This document shows positions 8,004-16,994 of a stretch of 64,000 bases of DNA, piece by piece. Below the pieces are notes generated by a model. That model worked only from the letters and a program-made list of their open reading frames with translations, was not told the DNA's origin and did not search any database. The stretch covers positions 62,001 to 126,000 of the forward strand of contig CAAGLA010000038.1 in NCBI GenBank assembly GCA_900770655.1. Reading direction: 5' to 3'. The position numbers and the translations under genes are program-made. Each line of letters starts with the position of its first letter. Position 1 is the first letter of the stretch. Source of the DNA: Bacteroidaceae bacterium. Lineage in GTDB: Bacteria; Bacteroidota; Bacteroidia; Bacteroidales; Bacteroidaceae.

Positions 8004-8975
8004 CTATTTTGTGCTGTTATTCTTTATGAAATCTATAATTTCGTCAATGTAGCCGAAAGCCATTCCAACAACAGTGTCGGCAGCTCCATAATAGACAGCA
8101 ACCCTTTTTTCGTCATTCAGTGCGGCGCAAGGGAATACCACGTTAGGAACATCGCCGGCAAGCTCGTAGGCGGCGGCAGGTGCCAGAAGGTATGGCTTCG
8201 TGCGGTATAGCACCTTCTCGGGGTTCTCCTTGTCGAGCAGCGCTGCTCCCATAGAGTAGCGGAACCCGTTGCAGGTGGTTATGACACCGTGGTAGAACAG
8301 TAACCACCCTTCGTCTGTTAGAATGGGCACGGAACCGGCTCCAATCTTTGTGCACTGCCAAGCACTCTCGGGGAATGGTGTTACCTTCATAACGCAGCGG
8401 TGTTCTCCCCAATATTTCATATCGGGGCTGTAGCTTATGTAAATATCTCCGAAAGGTGTATGCCCGTTGTCGCTAGGGCGGCTGAGCATTGCATACTTGC
8501 CATTAATCTTCTGCGGGAACAGCACGCCGTTGCGGTTGAACGGCAGAAAAGCATTCTCGCATTGGAAAAATTCCTTGAAGTCGAATGTATATCCTATACC
8601 TATTGTAGGACCGTGGTAGCCATTGCACCAAGTAATCCAGTAGCGGTCTTCAATCCAAGTCACACGCGGGTCGTATTTATATTCCGACTCTATCATCTCT
8701 GTATTGCCGGCCTTGAACACAATGGGTTCGTGTTCAATATCCCAATTTATGCCGTCTTTGCTGAATCCGGCAAAGATATTCATCTGTACCGCCTTGTTGT
8801 CGCAACGGAATACACCTGCATAACCGTTGCCGAATGGTACAACAGCGCTGTTGAATATGCTGTTCGATGTAGGTATTGCGTATCTGTCGATTACGGGGTT
8901 CTTGGAGTATCTCCACATAATGTCCTTGCAACCTTCGGGCCGCTCTTCCCACGGCATTGTAGTCTTTTCGTTCAT
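8004..8975 (-). CDS. GH130 beta-mannoside phosphorylase
   Basis: This 323-residue five-bladed propeller enzyme has no signal peptide, so it is cytoplasmic. The catalytic Asp102 sits in YKYDPRVTW, the family signature. Phosphate-binding residues expected in phosphorylases appear present (Arg in LSRPS, Lys in TKIGAG, His in FYHG), favouring phosphorolysis of beta-mannosides to mannose-1-phosphate over hydrolysis. Substrates in the family include beta-1,4-mannobiose, mannosyl-glucose and the mannosyl-chitobiose core of N-glycans. It stands apart from the GH5/GH92 operon but could finish the same degradation. The subfamily is not settled by reading alone. Confidence 0.88.
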   Translation of the reverse strand: MNEKTTMPWEERPEGCKDIMWRYSKNPVIDRYAIPTSNSIFNSAVVPFGNGYAGVFRCDNKAVQMNIFAGFSKDGINWDIEHEPIVFKAGNTEMIESEYKYDPRVTWIEDRYWITWCNGYHGPTIGIGYTFDFKEFFQCENAFLPFNRNGVLFPQKINGKYAMLSRPSDNGHTPFGDIYISYSPDMKYWGEHRCVMKVTPFPESAWQCTKIGAGSVPILTDEGWLLFYHGVITTCNGFRYSMGAALLDKENPEKVLYRTKPYLLAPAAAYELAGDVPNVVFPCAALNDEKRVAVYYGAADTVVGMAFGYIDEIIDFIKNNSTK

Positions 8976-9033
8976 TGTATTTTATGTTATAAGATTAATC
9001 TGTTAAACCGGATGTAAAGATAGTAAACTGTAT

Positions 9034-9063
9034 AAAAAATATCGGCATTCGCCGATATTTTTT
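9034..9063 (-). terminator. Terminator of the RND efflux operon
   Basis: AAAAAATATCGGC (9034-9046) and GCCGATATTTTTT (9051-9063) form a perfect 13-bp stem with loop ATTC. It lies 25 bases past the RND pump stop and ahead of the GH130 gene on the same strand. Confidence 0.88.
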
Positions 9064-9088
9064 TATTGCAACTTTCTGTTTCCTGTAT

Positions 9089-12000
9089 CTATTTCTTTGT
9101 GGTGCTTTTCCACTTTCTCTCCTCTATCCTCTGCATCCATTCATACCAGTTGGGAACGTAGAGGGTGGCAATTACGGTATTTACAAGCATACCGAAAACT
9201 ACAGCTGCACCTAGTGAGAGCCTTGCACCTGCTCCCGCTCCACCTGCAAAAAGCAGTGGCATCACTCCAATTACAAAAGCAAGTGAGGTCATAAGTATAG
9301 GGCGCAATCTGACGTGTCCGGCAGCCGCAGCACTCTCCCTTATATCGTTGCCTTCACTCCGGAAATCGCGCGCAAACTCCACTATGAGAATACCGTTCTT
9401 TGCACTCAATGCTATAAGCAGCACTATACCAATCTCGGTATATATGCTCACGGGGATGTCGGCAATCCAGCAACCGATGATAGCTCCCAACAAGGCTATA
9501 GGCACACCGGTTATGGCTGCAATGGGGCTTGTCCAGCTCTCATATTGTGCGGCAAGCACAAGAAATGCCACAAGCAGTGCAAGACCAAGAATCACGGCTG
9601 TATTCTTGCCCGCACTCTCCTCTTGGTAGGCAACGCCGGTCCACTCATACCCGAACTCCTCGCCAAGCTGTGAGGTGAAGAGCTGTGCAACCTCCTCCAT
9701 TACTTGACTCGAACTGTATCCTTCGGCAGTATTGGCAGTGATGGTGGCGCTGTTATACATATTATATCTAACAAGCTGGTCGCTGCCAAGAACCTCTTCT
9801 GTCGTGACAAAACTGCTGAACGGTACCATTTCGCCCTTGTCATTGGCAAGGCTCAGCCTCATTACACTATCAATAAGTTTCTGGTTCTGCTCGCCGGCAG
9901 CCATCTTAACCTGCCATATACGGCCTAAAAGAACAAAGTCGTTTACGTAGAGAGCTCCCATATAGTAGCTGAGCGTGGAAAGTACAGCGCCAACGTCGAG
10001 CCCCATTGCAATGGCCTTCTCGCGGTCTATGTTAAGGAAGTATTGCGGAACATCGGCCTCGTATGCGCTGTTCATAGCCGCAATGGCTCCCTCTTTTTCA
10101 TAATTTCCCACCAGTGCATCAACAGCCTTCTGCATTTCGCCCATTCCCAGCGCCTTGCGGTCTTCGAGCTGCATCTGCAGTCCTCCTACATTGCCGATAC
10201 CCGGAATTGCCGGTGGAACAAAAGCAAAGCATTGGGCCTCTTCAATGTTAACGTACGCATCGCGGTTGAAGCGTTCTACAATAGCTGCAGCCGATTCTCC
10301 TTTCTCTTTTCTCTCGCTCCAGTCTTTCAGCACCACAAATACGCTGGCAGCATTACTTTGCCTGCCGCTGTTCATTATACTGAATCCGCTTATACTTATG
10401 TTTGTCTTCACTTCGGGGTAAGAAGAGATAATCTTTTCTACACGTTCGGCGACAGCCTCGGTGCGTGCCAGTGAACTTGCCGGAGGAAGTTGTACGCTTA
10501 TTATGAAATATCCGTCATCTTCGTCGGGGATGAATGTGGTGGGCCAGTTGCTGAACATATACAGTGCCAGCAGTACCATAGCTGCAAAGGTTGTTATGGC
10601 AAGCCAACCGCGTCTTAACAGCAGTCCCACCGTGCGGTCATAAATTCTTTGCAGAGCGTCGTATCCTCTGTTGAACCATTTGAAAAACCTGTTGCCCTTG
10701 TTGTCTCTTGTAGGGCGCAACAGTATAGCGCTTAGTGCCGGTGTCAATGTAAGGGAGTTGAAACCGCTGAGCAGAGTTGCTGTGGCAATTGTAAGAGCGA
10801 ACTGCTTGTAGAGTTCTCCCGATATTCCGCCAATCATAGTTGTTGGGATGAATACCGCCATCATAACAAGCACAACACCTACAATAGGGCCGGTTATCTC
10901 CTCCATCGCCTTTTCTGTAGCCTCCTTCGGGCCAAGTTTTCCCTCGTCGATTATTCTTGTGGCATTCTCTACCACTACAATGGCATCGTCTACCACAATG
11001 GCAATAGCAAGAATAAGCCCAAAAAGGGTAAGGGTGTTTATTGAAAAACCGAGCAACTGCATCACGGCAAACGTGCCCACCAGCGAAACAGGAATTGTCA
11101 GGCACGGGATTAGCGTTGCACGCCAATTTTGCAGAAACAGGAATATTACCAGAACAACCAGTAGGGTGGTCTCTACAAATGTGTATAGCACTTCGTTTAT
11201 TGAGCTACGCACTACATCAGTGGTGTCGAGTGCTATCTGGTATTCCACGCCCGGAGGAAAAGCCTCCGACAACTCTTCCATTCTCTCTTTTACAGCTTTG
11301 GACACGGCAAGCGAGCTTGAACCGGGTGATTGGTAAACTGCAAGTGCCGCTGTAGGTTTTCCTCTTAAGCGCGAAGAGGAAGAGTAGGTCTCACTTCCAA
11401 TCTCTATCTTGGCAATGTCGCTCAGTTTCAGCATATTCACGCCGTCATTCCTTATTACAATATCGGCAAACTCCTGTGCATCGCTCAGGCGGCCCTGCAC
11501 GTTAAGTGTATACTGAAAGGCATTGTCGGCATCGGAATCTAACGTCTGGCCTACATATCCGGCCGATATTGCAAGGTTCTGCTTGCTTATAGCTTGGTAT
11601 ACTTCGGCTGCCGAAATACCGCGTATGCGCATAGCTTCCGGGTCGAGCCATACACGCATAGAATATTTGCCTGCTCCCATAATCTCTACGCCACCTACTC
11701 CCGGCGTGCGGGCAAGCTGGTCGACAAGCTGCAGCTGTGCATAATTGGAAAGGTATAGCTGGTCGTAGTTTTCATCTCCAGTCAAGGTTATGAACAGTAC
11801 AATGTTGGTCGACTGTTTCTGGACAACCACCCCCTGCTGCGTAACCTCGCTCGGCAGCGAATTAAGTGCAATGTTCACCCTGTTCTGTACAAGAACGGTG
11901 GCCATATCAATGTCTGTTCCAACCTCGAAAGTTACAGTCAGGCGGTATGTTCCCGAGGAAGACGATGTAGAACTCATATACAACATCCCGTCTACACCGT

Positions 12001-12214
12001 TAACCTGCTGCTCAATGGGTATTCCTACCGTCTGGGCAATAGTCTCGGCATTGGCTCCCGGGTACATTGCTGTCACCTGAACCGTAGGAGGTGTAATAGA
12101 GGGGTATTGGTCTATTGGCAATACAAAGAGTGCCACACCGCCCGCAACAAGCAACAGCAACGAGAGTACGGTTGCAAAAATGGGGCGTTCTATGAAAAAT
12201 TTCGAGAAGTTCAT
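9089..12214 (-). CDS. RND multidrug efflux pump, HAE1/AcrB type
   Basis: The 1041-residue inner-membrane proton/drug antiporter starts MNFSKFFIERPIFA, the classic AcrB-family N-terminus. It has two six-helix bundles and two large periplasmic loops. The proton-relay Asp pair is in VVDDAIVVVENATR (TM4) and the second-half motif GIVLLIALSAKNGILIVEFA is clear. It exports hydrophobic compounds through the adaptor and outer-membrane channel encoded just upstream (13-base gap). The gene order channel-adaptor-pump differs from the more usual adaptor-pump-channel. The substrate is not predictable from sequence. Confidence 0.95.
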   Translation of the reverse strand: MNFSKFFIERPIFATVLSLLLLVAGGVALFVLPIDQYPSITPPTVQVTAMYPGANAETIAQTVGIPIEQQVNGVDGMLYMSSTSSSSGTYRLTVTFEVGTDIDMATVLVQNRVNIALNSLPSEVTQQGVVVQKQSTNIVLFITLTGDENYDQLYLSNYAQLQLVDQLARTPGVGGVEIMGAGKYSMRVWLDPEAMRIRGISAAEVYQAISKQNLAISAGYVGQTLDSDADNAFQYTLNVQGRLSDAQEFADIVIRNDGVNMLKLSDIAKIEIGSETYSSSSRLRGKPTAALAVYQSPGSSSLAVSKAVKERMEELSEAFPPGVEYQIALDTTDVVRSSINEVLYTFVETTLLVVLVIFLFLQNWRATLIPCLTIPVSLVGTFAVMQLLGFSINTLTLFGLILAIAIVVDDAIVVVENATRIIDEGKLGPKEATEKAMEEITGPIVGVVLVMMAVFIPTTMIGGISGELYKQFALTIATATLLSGFNSLTLTPALSAILLRPTRDNKGNRFFKWFNRGYDALQRIYDRTVGLLLRRGWLAITTFAAMVLLALYMFSNWPTTFIPDEDDGYFIISVQLPPASSLARTEAVAERVEKIISSYPEVKTNISISGFSIMNSGRQSNAASVFVVLKDWSERKEKGESAAAIVERFNRDAYVNIEEAQCFAFVPPAIPGIGNVGGLQMQLEDRKALGMGEMQKAVDALVGNYEKEGAIAAMNSAYEADVPQYFLNIDREKAIAMGLDVGAVLSTLSYYMGALYVNDFVLLGRIWQVKMAAGEQNQKLIDSVMRLSLANDKGEMVPFSSFVTTEEVLGSDQLVRYNMYNSATITANTAEGYSSSQVMEEVAQLFTSQLGEEFGYEWTGVAYQEESAGKNTAVILGLALLVAFLVLAAQYESWTSPIAAITGVPIALLGAIIGCWIADIPVSIYTEIGIVLLIALSAKNGILIVEFARDFRSEGNDIRESAAAAGHVRLRPILMTSLAFVIGVMPLLFAGGAGAGARLSLGAAVVFGMLVNTVIATLYVPNWYEWMQRIEERKWKSTTKK

Positions 12215-12227
12215 ATATAGTTGCTGT

Positions 12228-13310
12228 TTACTCCATAATTGGTGTTACTTTCATCCCGTTGCGCACTTTCAGCAATGCTTTTGTGATATATCTTTCGTCT
12301 GGTGCTACTCCCTCCGTTACCAGCCGCAGGGTGTCATCTACAAGTTCGTCTACTATAATACGTCTATACTCTACATAGTTGGAATCGTTTACCACGTAAA
12401 TGAACTTTCCAAGCTGGTCGGTACCTATTGATGCATCGTTTATAAGCACTGCATTGTCAATTCTTTTGTATGGCAGTACCACATTTATGTAGCTTCCCGG
12501 TTTTAAGGCTCCGTTTTCGTTGTTCAGGCGTGCGCGAATCTGCATAGTCCCTGTACTGAGGTTCACATCGGGCGCTATGTAGTCTATGTTGGCACTGTAG
12601 TGTGTCTCATCATCTCCTGCCAGAGTGAATGTTACTGCAGCCAAGCTGTCTCTGCCGGCAGCCGGAAGGCTGCTGTTGCTTATATTGAAATAGAGGTACA
12701 TAATATTGTCCTTGTATAGCCTGCACAGCTCCACGGGGTTCATCTCGCCGGCAATGTATGCTCCAACGGGGTGGCTGTGAAGCCCCACTACGCCGTCGCT
12801 TGGTGCTTTTATGTAGCAGTAACCGAGTCTTGTCTTTGCACTGTTGAGAGCGGCGCGTGCATTCTCTACTGCTGCAGTACCGCTTTCTACCCGGCTTTTG
12901 GCCTGCAGCAGCTCTATTTGGCTCACAGCATTGCTGCCAATGGCCGCTTCCATACGTTCATAGTTGCTCTTGGCATACTCCAGTTCTGCTTCAGCAGTCC
13001 TTAGTGCCGCTTCGGCCTGAGCGGCGGCATATTCATATAGTGCCGGTTCTATGACAAACAGCAGGTCGTTTTTCTTAACTCTTCCGCCGTCGGTGAAGTT
13101 TCGGCTTTTTATAACTCCGTTCACGCGCCCTACAATGGGTATTGTCGCATCGGAATCGAGGTAGCCGGGGTATTTGCGTGTGAGCATAACCTCTTTTACA
13201 ACGGGCTGTGTAACCTCAACAGGCATTGCTTCAGCTTGTAGGGGTGCATCTTCTCTCTTTTGGCACGCGCATAATATAATTAGCGCGAGTGCAATAATAG
13301 TCTTCTTCAT
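12228..13310 (-). CDS. RND efflux periplasmic adaptor (membrane fusion) lipoprotein
   Basis: This 360-residue adaptor bridges the inner-membrane pump and the outer-membrane channel. It has a lipoprotein signal (Cys16 in ILCACQ), a split lipoyl/barrel-sandwich domain (VGRVNGVIKSRNFTDGGRVKKND and later IKAPSDGVVG halves), an alpha-helical hairpin rich in Ala and Glu (about 95-155), and C-terminal beta-barrel and membrane-proximal domains. It belongs to the AcrA/MexA (HlyD) class. It lies 13 bases upstream of the pump and 20 bases downstream of the channel gene, in one operon. Confidence 0.94.
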   Translation of the reverse strand: MKKTIIALALIILCACQKREDAPLQAEAMPVEVTQPVVKEVMLTRKYPGYLDSDATIPIVGRVNGVIKSRNFTDGGRVKKNDLLFVIEPALYEYAAAQAEAALRTAEAELEYAKSNYERMEAAIGSNAVSQIELLQAKSRVESGTAAVENARAALNSAKTRLGYCYIKAPSDGVVGLHSHPVGAYIAGEMNPVELCRLYKDNIMYLYFNISNSSLPAAGRDSLAAVTFTLAGDDETHYSANIDYIAPDVNLSTGTMQIRARLNNENGALKPGSYINVVLPYKRIDNAVLINDASIGTDQLGKFIYVVNDSNYVEYRRIIVDELVDDTLRLVTEGVAPDERYITKALLKVRNGMKVTPIME

Positions 13311-13330
13311 ATCTGTTCAACTTTTTGTTT

Positions 13331-14722
13331 CTACCAGCCTCCGCCTAATGCTTCGTAAAGCTGTACGAGGTAAATAAGAGATAAACCGTGTGCTTGTACC
13401 AGATAGTTCTGGTAATTCAAAAGTGCGCGTTGGGCATCGAGTACATTCTGGAATTGTGTCAGTCCTTGCTTGTAGAGTTCAAGGGAGAGTGTCAGTGTCT
13501 CTCTGTTGTAGTTCACAGCCTCGCGTAAGGAAACTATCTGCTCTACCGAGCTCGTGTATTGCGACATTGCATTCTCAACCTCCTGCACGGCGTTAAGCAT
13601 AGTGCTGTTATACGCGATTATGCTTTGGTCGAGTGTGGCGCGTGCCTCTCGGGTGGCATTTACTCTCTCTCCGCCACTGAAAATATTCCAAGTTATGGTT
13701 GGGGCTATTTCCCAAGTAAGGCTTTTTGAACGTGGCAGGTGGCTCAGCCTATCCGACGCAAAGCCAATAGAGCCGTTTATATAAATTTCGGGGAACCAGT
13801 CGCGCCTTGTTGCGCCAAGAAGTGCTGCATTGGCCTCAATCTCTCTTTCTGCCGCACGGACATCGGGACGGCGGCGAATAAGCTCTGCCGGAATTCCCAC
13901 TGTAACGGGCTCAATGTATTCGGGCAGGAAATATCCCTCTTCGAGCCACCCGGCCAGTTCTTGCGGGTAAACTCCGAGCAGTACAGCCATTTCGTTACGG
14001 TAGTTCTCTATGGTTGCCTGCATTGCCGGAATCTGCGCCACAGTGCTGTAGTAGACGCTGCGCGACTGTGCAACATCGAGCCTCGATGCCAATCCCGTTT
14101 CATAACGTGAATTGACAATCTCCATTATTTCGCGTTGCGATTCTACGTTCCAGCGTATAACCTGCATTTGGGCCAGTGACTGCCGTAGCGAAAAATAGGT
14201 TGTTGCTACATTGGCAATCAGTGATACCATTACAGCATTGTACTCCTCCTCTGTTGCCATAAAGAGCAGCTTCTGAGCCTTCGACCGTAAGTATATTGTT
14301 CCAAAGACATCGGCTTGCCATTTCATTGAGACAGCCGATGAAAAATAACCCTCCCACGACTCGGAATACATTGTCTGTGCAATGTTCCCGCTTGTCTTTG
14401 CTCGTTGCCACCCGATGCTCAGGTCTATGGTGGGCATCATTCTGCTCTGTGCAATGCGCCAAGCCGCTTTGGCCTTTCTTATATTCTCCATAGCACCGAG
14501 TACCGAATAGTTGTTCTCTATTGCAGCAACAATAAGCGAGTCGAGAACAGGGTCTTCAAAGTTCTGCCACCAGTTGTCATCGGGCGGCAGTGTCTGGTCG
14601 AAATACTCACCGTCGTTCCATTCCGGTGGAACTTCCCGCTCAATATACCCGCTACCCGTTTGTGCGGCAGTGTATGTTGTGGCGGTAAGTAAAATAAAGA
14701 GTAAAAAATAATACCTTGTCAT
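13331..14722 (-). CDS. TolC/OprM-type outer-membrane efflux channel
   Basis: The product (463 residues from ATG 14722) has a signal peptide ending TYTAAQ and two outer-membrane-efflux repeats with long coiled-coil helices. PADLIRRRPD-like text (GIPAELIRRRPDVRAAE) is the hallmark of the NodT/OprM branch. No lipobox cysteine follows the signal. It forms the trimeric exit duct for the RND pump. A TTG at 14740 opens the frame six codons earlier, but ATG 14722 gives a better signal peptide. This ATG lies in the loop of an 11-bp hairpin. Confidence 0.93.
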   Translation of the reverse strand: MTRYYFLLFILLTATTYTAAQTGSGYIEREVPPEWNDGEYFDQTLPPDDNWWQNFEDPVLDSLIVAAIENNYSVLGAMENIRKAKAAWRIAQSRMMPTIDLSIGWQRAKTSGNIAQTMYSESWEGYFSSAVSMKWQADVFGTIYLRSKAQKLLFMATEEEYNAVMVSLIANVATTYFSLRQSLAQMQVIRWNVESQREIMEIVNSRYETGLASRLDVAQSRSVYYSTVAQIPAMQATIENYRNEMAVLLGVYPQELAGWLEEGYFLPEYIEPVTVGIPAELIRRRPDVRAAEREIEANAALLGATRRDWFPEIYINGSIGFASDRLSHLPRSKSLTWEIAPTITWNIFSGGERVNATREARATLDQSIIAYNSTMLNAVQEVENAMSQYTSSVEQIVSLREAVNYNRETLTLSLELYKQGLTQFQNVLDAQRALLNYQNYLVQAHGLSLIYLVQLYEALGGGW

Positions 14723-14747
14723 ATAATTTTTGTTTAACAAGGTATTA
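14709..14747 (-). promoter_or_regulatory. Hairpin enclosing the efflux-channel start codon
   Basis: TAATACCTTGT (14709-14719) and ACAAGGTATTA (14737-14747) are exact reverse complements, giving an 11-bp stem with a 17-base AT-rich loop. On the minus-strand mRNA the ATG (14722-14720) is the last codon of the loop, and codons 2-5 form the 3' arm. Such placement could control translation of the channel and the downstream adaptor and pump. Confidence 0.6.
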
Positions 14748-14780
14748 ACAAGCGGGAAGGCTTTTTGGTTCCTGCATTAA

Positions 14781-14809
14781 AAAATGGAGCTGTTAAACAA
14801 CTCCATTTT
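14781..14809 (-). terminator. Terminator or attenuator after the Spy/CpxP-like gene
   Basis: AAAATGGAG (14781-14789) pairs with CTCCATTTT (14801-14809), with GTT/AAC able to pair inside the loop. Read on the minus strand, the stem ends in a T run just after the small gene's stop. It separates that gene from the efflux genes, so the latter need readthrough or their own promoter. Confidence 0.7.
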
Positions 14810-14816
14810 CTTATAA

Positions 14817-15305
14817 TCATTCTCTTGGCGCTCTGTGTTCACCTCTGTTGCCGCCGCGGCGTCTTGGGCCGCTTTCTGCTCTTCGGCGGTTTTCCTCCTC
14901 TTCGTATTGCAGATACCTTTCATATTGCTCTTCTGTCAATATCTGCTGCATCTGTTCGCGGTGTGCCTCGCGGCGTGCTTCGCGTAGTTCCCTTTCGGCT
15001 TGCATCTGCTCTTCTGTAGGGCGTCTGCGTTGAGGGCGTATTCCCTCTTCACGCATTCTCTCAGCTCGCTCCCTGCGTGCATTTATGCTGTCCTGCATAG
15101 TCATAGCATCGGAAAGGTACATTATGTAAACTGCTTGGAACTGCAGGCTGTCGAGCTGAACTGCTTCGTGCAGGCGGTTAGTGCGTCTAATAGCATTCTC
15201 TTCAGGGTTGAACTCTCTTGGCTGGTGTCTGTGCCTGCCACCTTCTTGTGCAAATGCCGCAGTTGCAAAAAGTGCTGCAACAAGGCAGAATAGAATCCTT
15301 TTCAT
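14817..15305 (-). CDS. Spy/CpxP-like periplasmic protein, Arg/Glu-rich
   Basis: The 162-residue protein has a signal peptide (cleavage near AAFAQ) and a mature part dominated by Arg, Glu and Gln. Two helical segments contain LDSLQFQAVYIMY and LTEEQYERYLQYEEE, which resemble the LTxxQ motifs of the Spy/CpxP/heavy-metal-sensor family. Relatives are periplasmic chaperones or stress sensors. The tail (SGPRRRGGNRGEHRAPRE) is very basic and probably disordered. It precedes the efflux operon on the same strand, separated by a hairpin, which suggests joint induction by envelope stress; that is inference. Confidence 0.65.
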   Translation of the reverse strand: MKRILFCLVAALFATAAFAQEGGRHRHQPREFNPEENAIRRTNRLHEAVQLDSLQFQAVYIMYLSDAMTMQDSINARRERAERMREEGIRPQRRRPTEEQMQAERELREARREAHREQMQQILTEEQYERYLQYEEEENRRRAESGPRRRGGNRGEHRAPRE

Positions 15306-15334
15306 ATATTTCTTTCAGTTTTAATTTCGCTAGT

Positions 15335-15360
15335 ACGGCTCCTGCATAAGCAGAAGCCGT
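15335..15360 (-). promoter_or_regulatory. Hairpin in the leader of the Spy/CpxP-like gene
   Basis: ACGGCT-C-CTGC (15335-15345) pairs with GCAG-A-AGCCGT (15350-15360) around loop ATAA, with one mismatch. It lies 30-55 bases before the ATG, about 100 bases beyond the lolD stop. There is no T tail, so a leader structure is likelier than a terminator. The rest of 15306-15462 shows no gene. Confidence 0.4.
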
Positions 15361-15462
15361 AGAGACAAACATTGAAAAACAACGAGCATTAAACTCATCA
15401 TCCGTATATATGACAATGTATGTGGCGAAAAGTAAAATCGAAAGGTGTGCGTTTAACGCTTT

Positions 15463-16125
15463 TTAACACAAAGTGCCTTCGATAACCCCATCTACCATTC
15501 TTATAGTGCGGTCTGTGAAAGAGGCAAGTCCTTCGTCGTGTGTAACAATTATGAATGTTTGTCCGAACCTGTCGCGGAGGTCGAAGAAGAGCCTGTGCAG
15601 TTCGTCCTTGTTCTTGCTGTCGAGGCTGCCCGAGGGTTCGTCGGCGAGAATGACATCGGGGTGGTTTATAAGTGCCCGCGCAACGGCTACTCTTTGGTTC
15701 TCGCCGCCCGACATTTCGTACGGTTTATGGTGGGCACGTTCTTCAATTCCAAGAATCCTCAGCAGCTCCATTGCCTCTTTTTCGGCCTCTTTCCTGTTGC
15801 TCCCGGCAATAAGCGCGGGGATAATTATATTCTCCAATGCTGTGAATTCCGGCAACAGCTGGTGAAACTGAAAAACAAAACCTATATGTTTGTTGCGGAA
15901 CTTTGCAAGCCTTTTTTCGCTCATTTTTGTGAGTTCTTCGCCGTTGAAACGTATGCTGCCGCTGTTGGGCTTGTCGAGTGTCCCAATCAGCTGGAGCAGT
16001 GTCGTCTTGCCGGCTCCGCTGGGGCCAACTATGCTTATAACCTCACCTTTTTTAACTTTGAGGCTTATCCCTTTCAGAACTTCGAGGTTCCCGAATCGCT
16101 TTGCAAGGTTTTCTATCTCAATCAT
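15463..16125 (-). CDS. LolD-type ABC transporter ATP-binding protein
   Basis: The 220-residue ATPase has Walker A GPSGAGKT (34-41), the Q-loop region VFQFHQLLPEFTALEN, signature MSGGENQRVAVARAL and Walker B VILADEPSGSLDS. These fit the LolD/MacB/FtsE class, most like LolD, which powers release of lipoproteins from the inner membrane. No LolC/LolE permease gene is adjacent, as is common in Bacteroidales. The gene overlaps tcdA upstream by ATGA, so translation is coupled although the functions seem unrelated. Confidence 0.85.
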   Translation of the reverse strand: MIEIENLAKRFGNLEVLKGISLKVKKGEVISIVGPSGAGKTTLLQLIGTLDKPNSGSIRFNGEELTKMSEKRLAKFRNKHIGFVFQFHQLLPEFTALENIIIPALIAGSNRKEAEKEAMELLRILGIEERAHHKPYEMSGGENQRVAVARALINHPDVILADEPSGSLDSKNKDELHRLFFDLRDRFGQTFIIVTHDEGLASFTDRTIRMVDGVIEGTLC

Positions 16126-16826
16126 ATATTCTTAATTACATATTCAGCAAGGTAACAGCCGAATGTGGCTGTAAAATATCCCAGTGACCCAATAATGGGC
16201 TTTCCACCACAAGGGTTGGGCTCTATAGCCTCTCTTTGTGGCGGTTCTTTGCTGTAGACTACGGGCAGCTTGTAGAGCCCACGGCTTTCGCGCAGCAGCC
16301 TGCGCAGGTTCTTGGCCAGAGTGCAGTGCTGGCTCTTCCAAAGGTCGTCACAGCAAATTGATGAAAGGTCCTCTTTAGCTCCGGCTCCCATACTCGATAC
16401 AATCTTGGTACCACGCTTCCAGCAGCCCTCTATAAGTGCGGCCTTTGACGGGAGAGAGTCTATGGCATCTACAACAAAGTCGAACTTTGTGTCGAGAATC
16501 TCGGGGATATTATCCGGGGCAATGAACTGCTGCAGTACCGTAAGTTCTATATTGGGGTTTATACATCTTAACCTTTCTGCCACAACATTGCATTTGGGCA
16601 TTCCAACAGTTGTTGTGAGTGCCGGCATTTGGCGGTTTATATTAGTTACATCAACAGTGTCGGCATCAATTACAGTCATTCTGCCCACGCCGGCACGGCA
16701 CAGCATCTCTGCTGCCCAAGAGCCTACACCCCCAAGCCCCACAACAAGAATGTGGCCCTTGCCAAGCCTCTCCTGTCGCTCTTCTCCAAGTATCAGCTTG
16801 CCCCGCTGCAACCATTTGTCAGGCAT
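16122..16826 (-). CDS. tcdA: tRNA threonylcarbamoyladenosine dehydratase
   Basis: This E1-like enzyme (234 residues from ATG 16826) cyclises the t6A37 modification to ct6A in ANN-decoding tRNAs, using ATP. The nucleotide-binding motif VVGLGGVGSWAAEMLCRAGV and downstream DADTVDVTNINRQ are diagnostic of the ThiF/MoeB/TcdA group. The last C-terminal segment is hydrophobic (GYFTATFGCYLAEYVIKNI). The frame stays open to an ATG at 16904, which would add 26 hydrophobic residues unlike the family, so ATG 16826 (MPDKWLQRG) is preferred. It overlaps lolD by four bases. tsaE, which acts earlier in the same modification, is elsewhere in this window. Confidence 0.92.
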   Translation of the reverse strand: MPDKWLQRGKLILGEERQERLGKGHILVVGLGGVGSWAAEMLCRAGVGRMTVIDADTVDVTNINRQMPALTTTVGMPKCNVVAERLRCINPNIELTVLQQFIAPDNIPEILDTKFDFVVDAIDSLPSKAALIEGCWKRGTKIVSSMGAGAKEDLSSICCDDLWKSQHCTLAKNLRRLLRESRGLYKLPVVYSKEPPQREAIEPNPCGGKPIIGSLGYFTATFGCYLAEYVIKNI

Positions 16827-16918
16827 AATTATACGTTCTAGTATCGGTTTTTGTGTAATATAATACGCGAAAATACAAAAAAATAGTATGCGCGGGGTAT
16901 TCATATCCGAATTTTAAG

Positions 16919-16926
16919 TATTTTTG
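16919..16926 (+). promoter_or_regulatory. Probable asd promoter -7 box
   Basis: TATTTTTG fits TAnnTTTG. No TTG lies at the expected spacing, so support is partial. The start would be near 16933, some 60 bases before the asd ATG, in the gap between divergent tcdA and asd. Confidence 0.45.
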
Positions 16927-16994
16927 TACCCGTTAAGTATAACTTTTTTTGTCGTGGCGGGCTTTCCGCAACAAAAATGCAAAAACAATAAAGT

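Noticed and set aside
16827..16904. N-terminal extension of TcdA starting at ATG 16904
   Set aside because: The extra 26 residues are hydrophobic and unlike the family; ATG 16826 gives the normal N-terminus and leaves room for a promoter.
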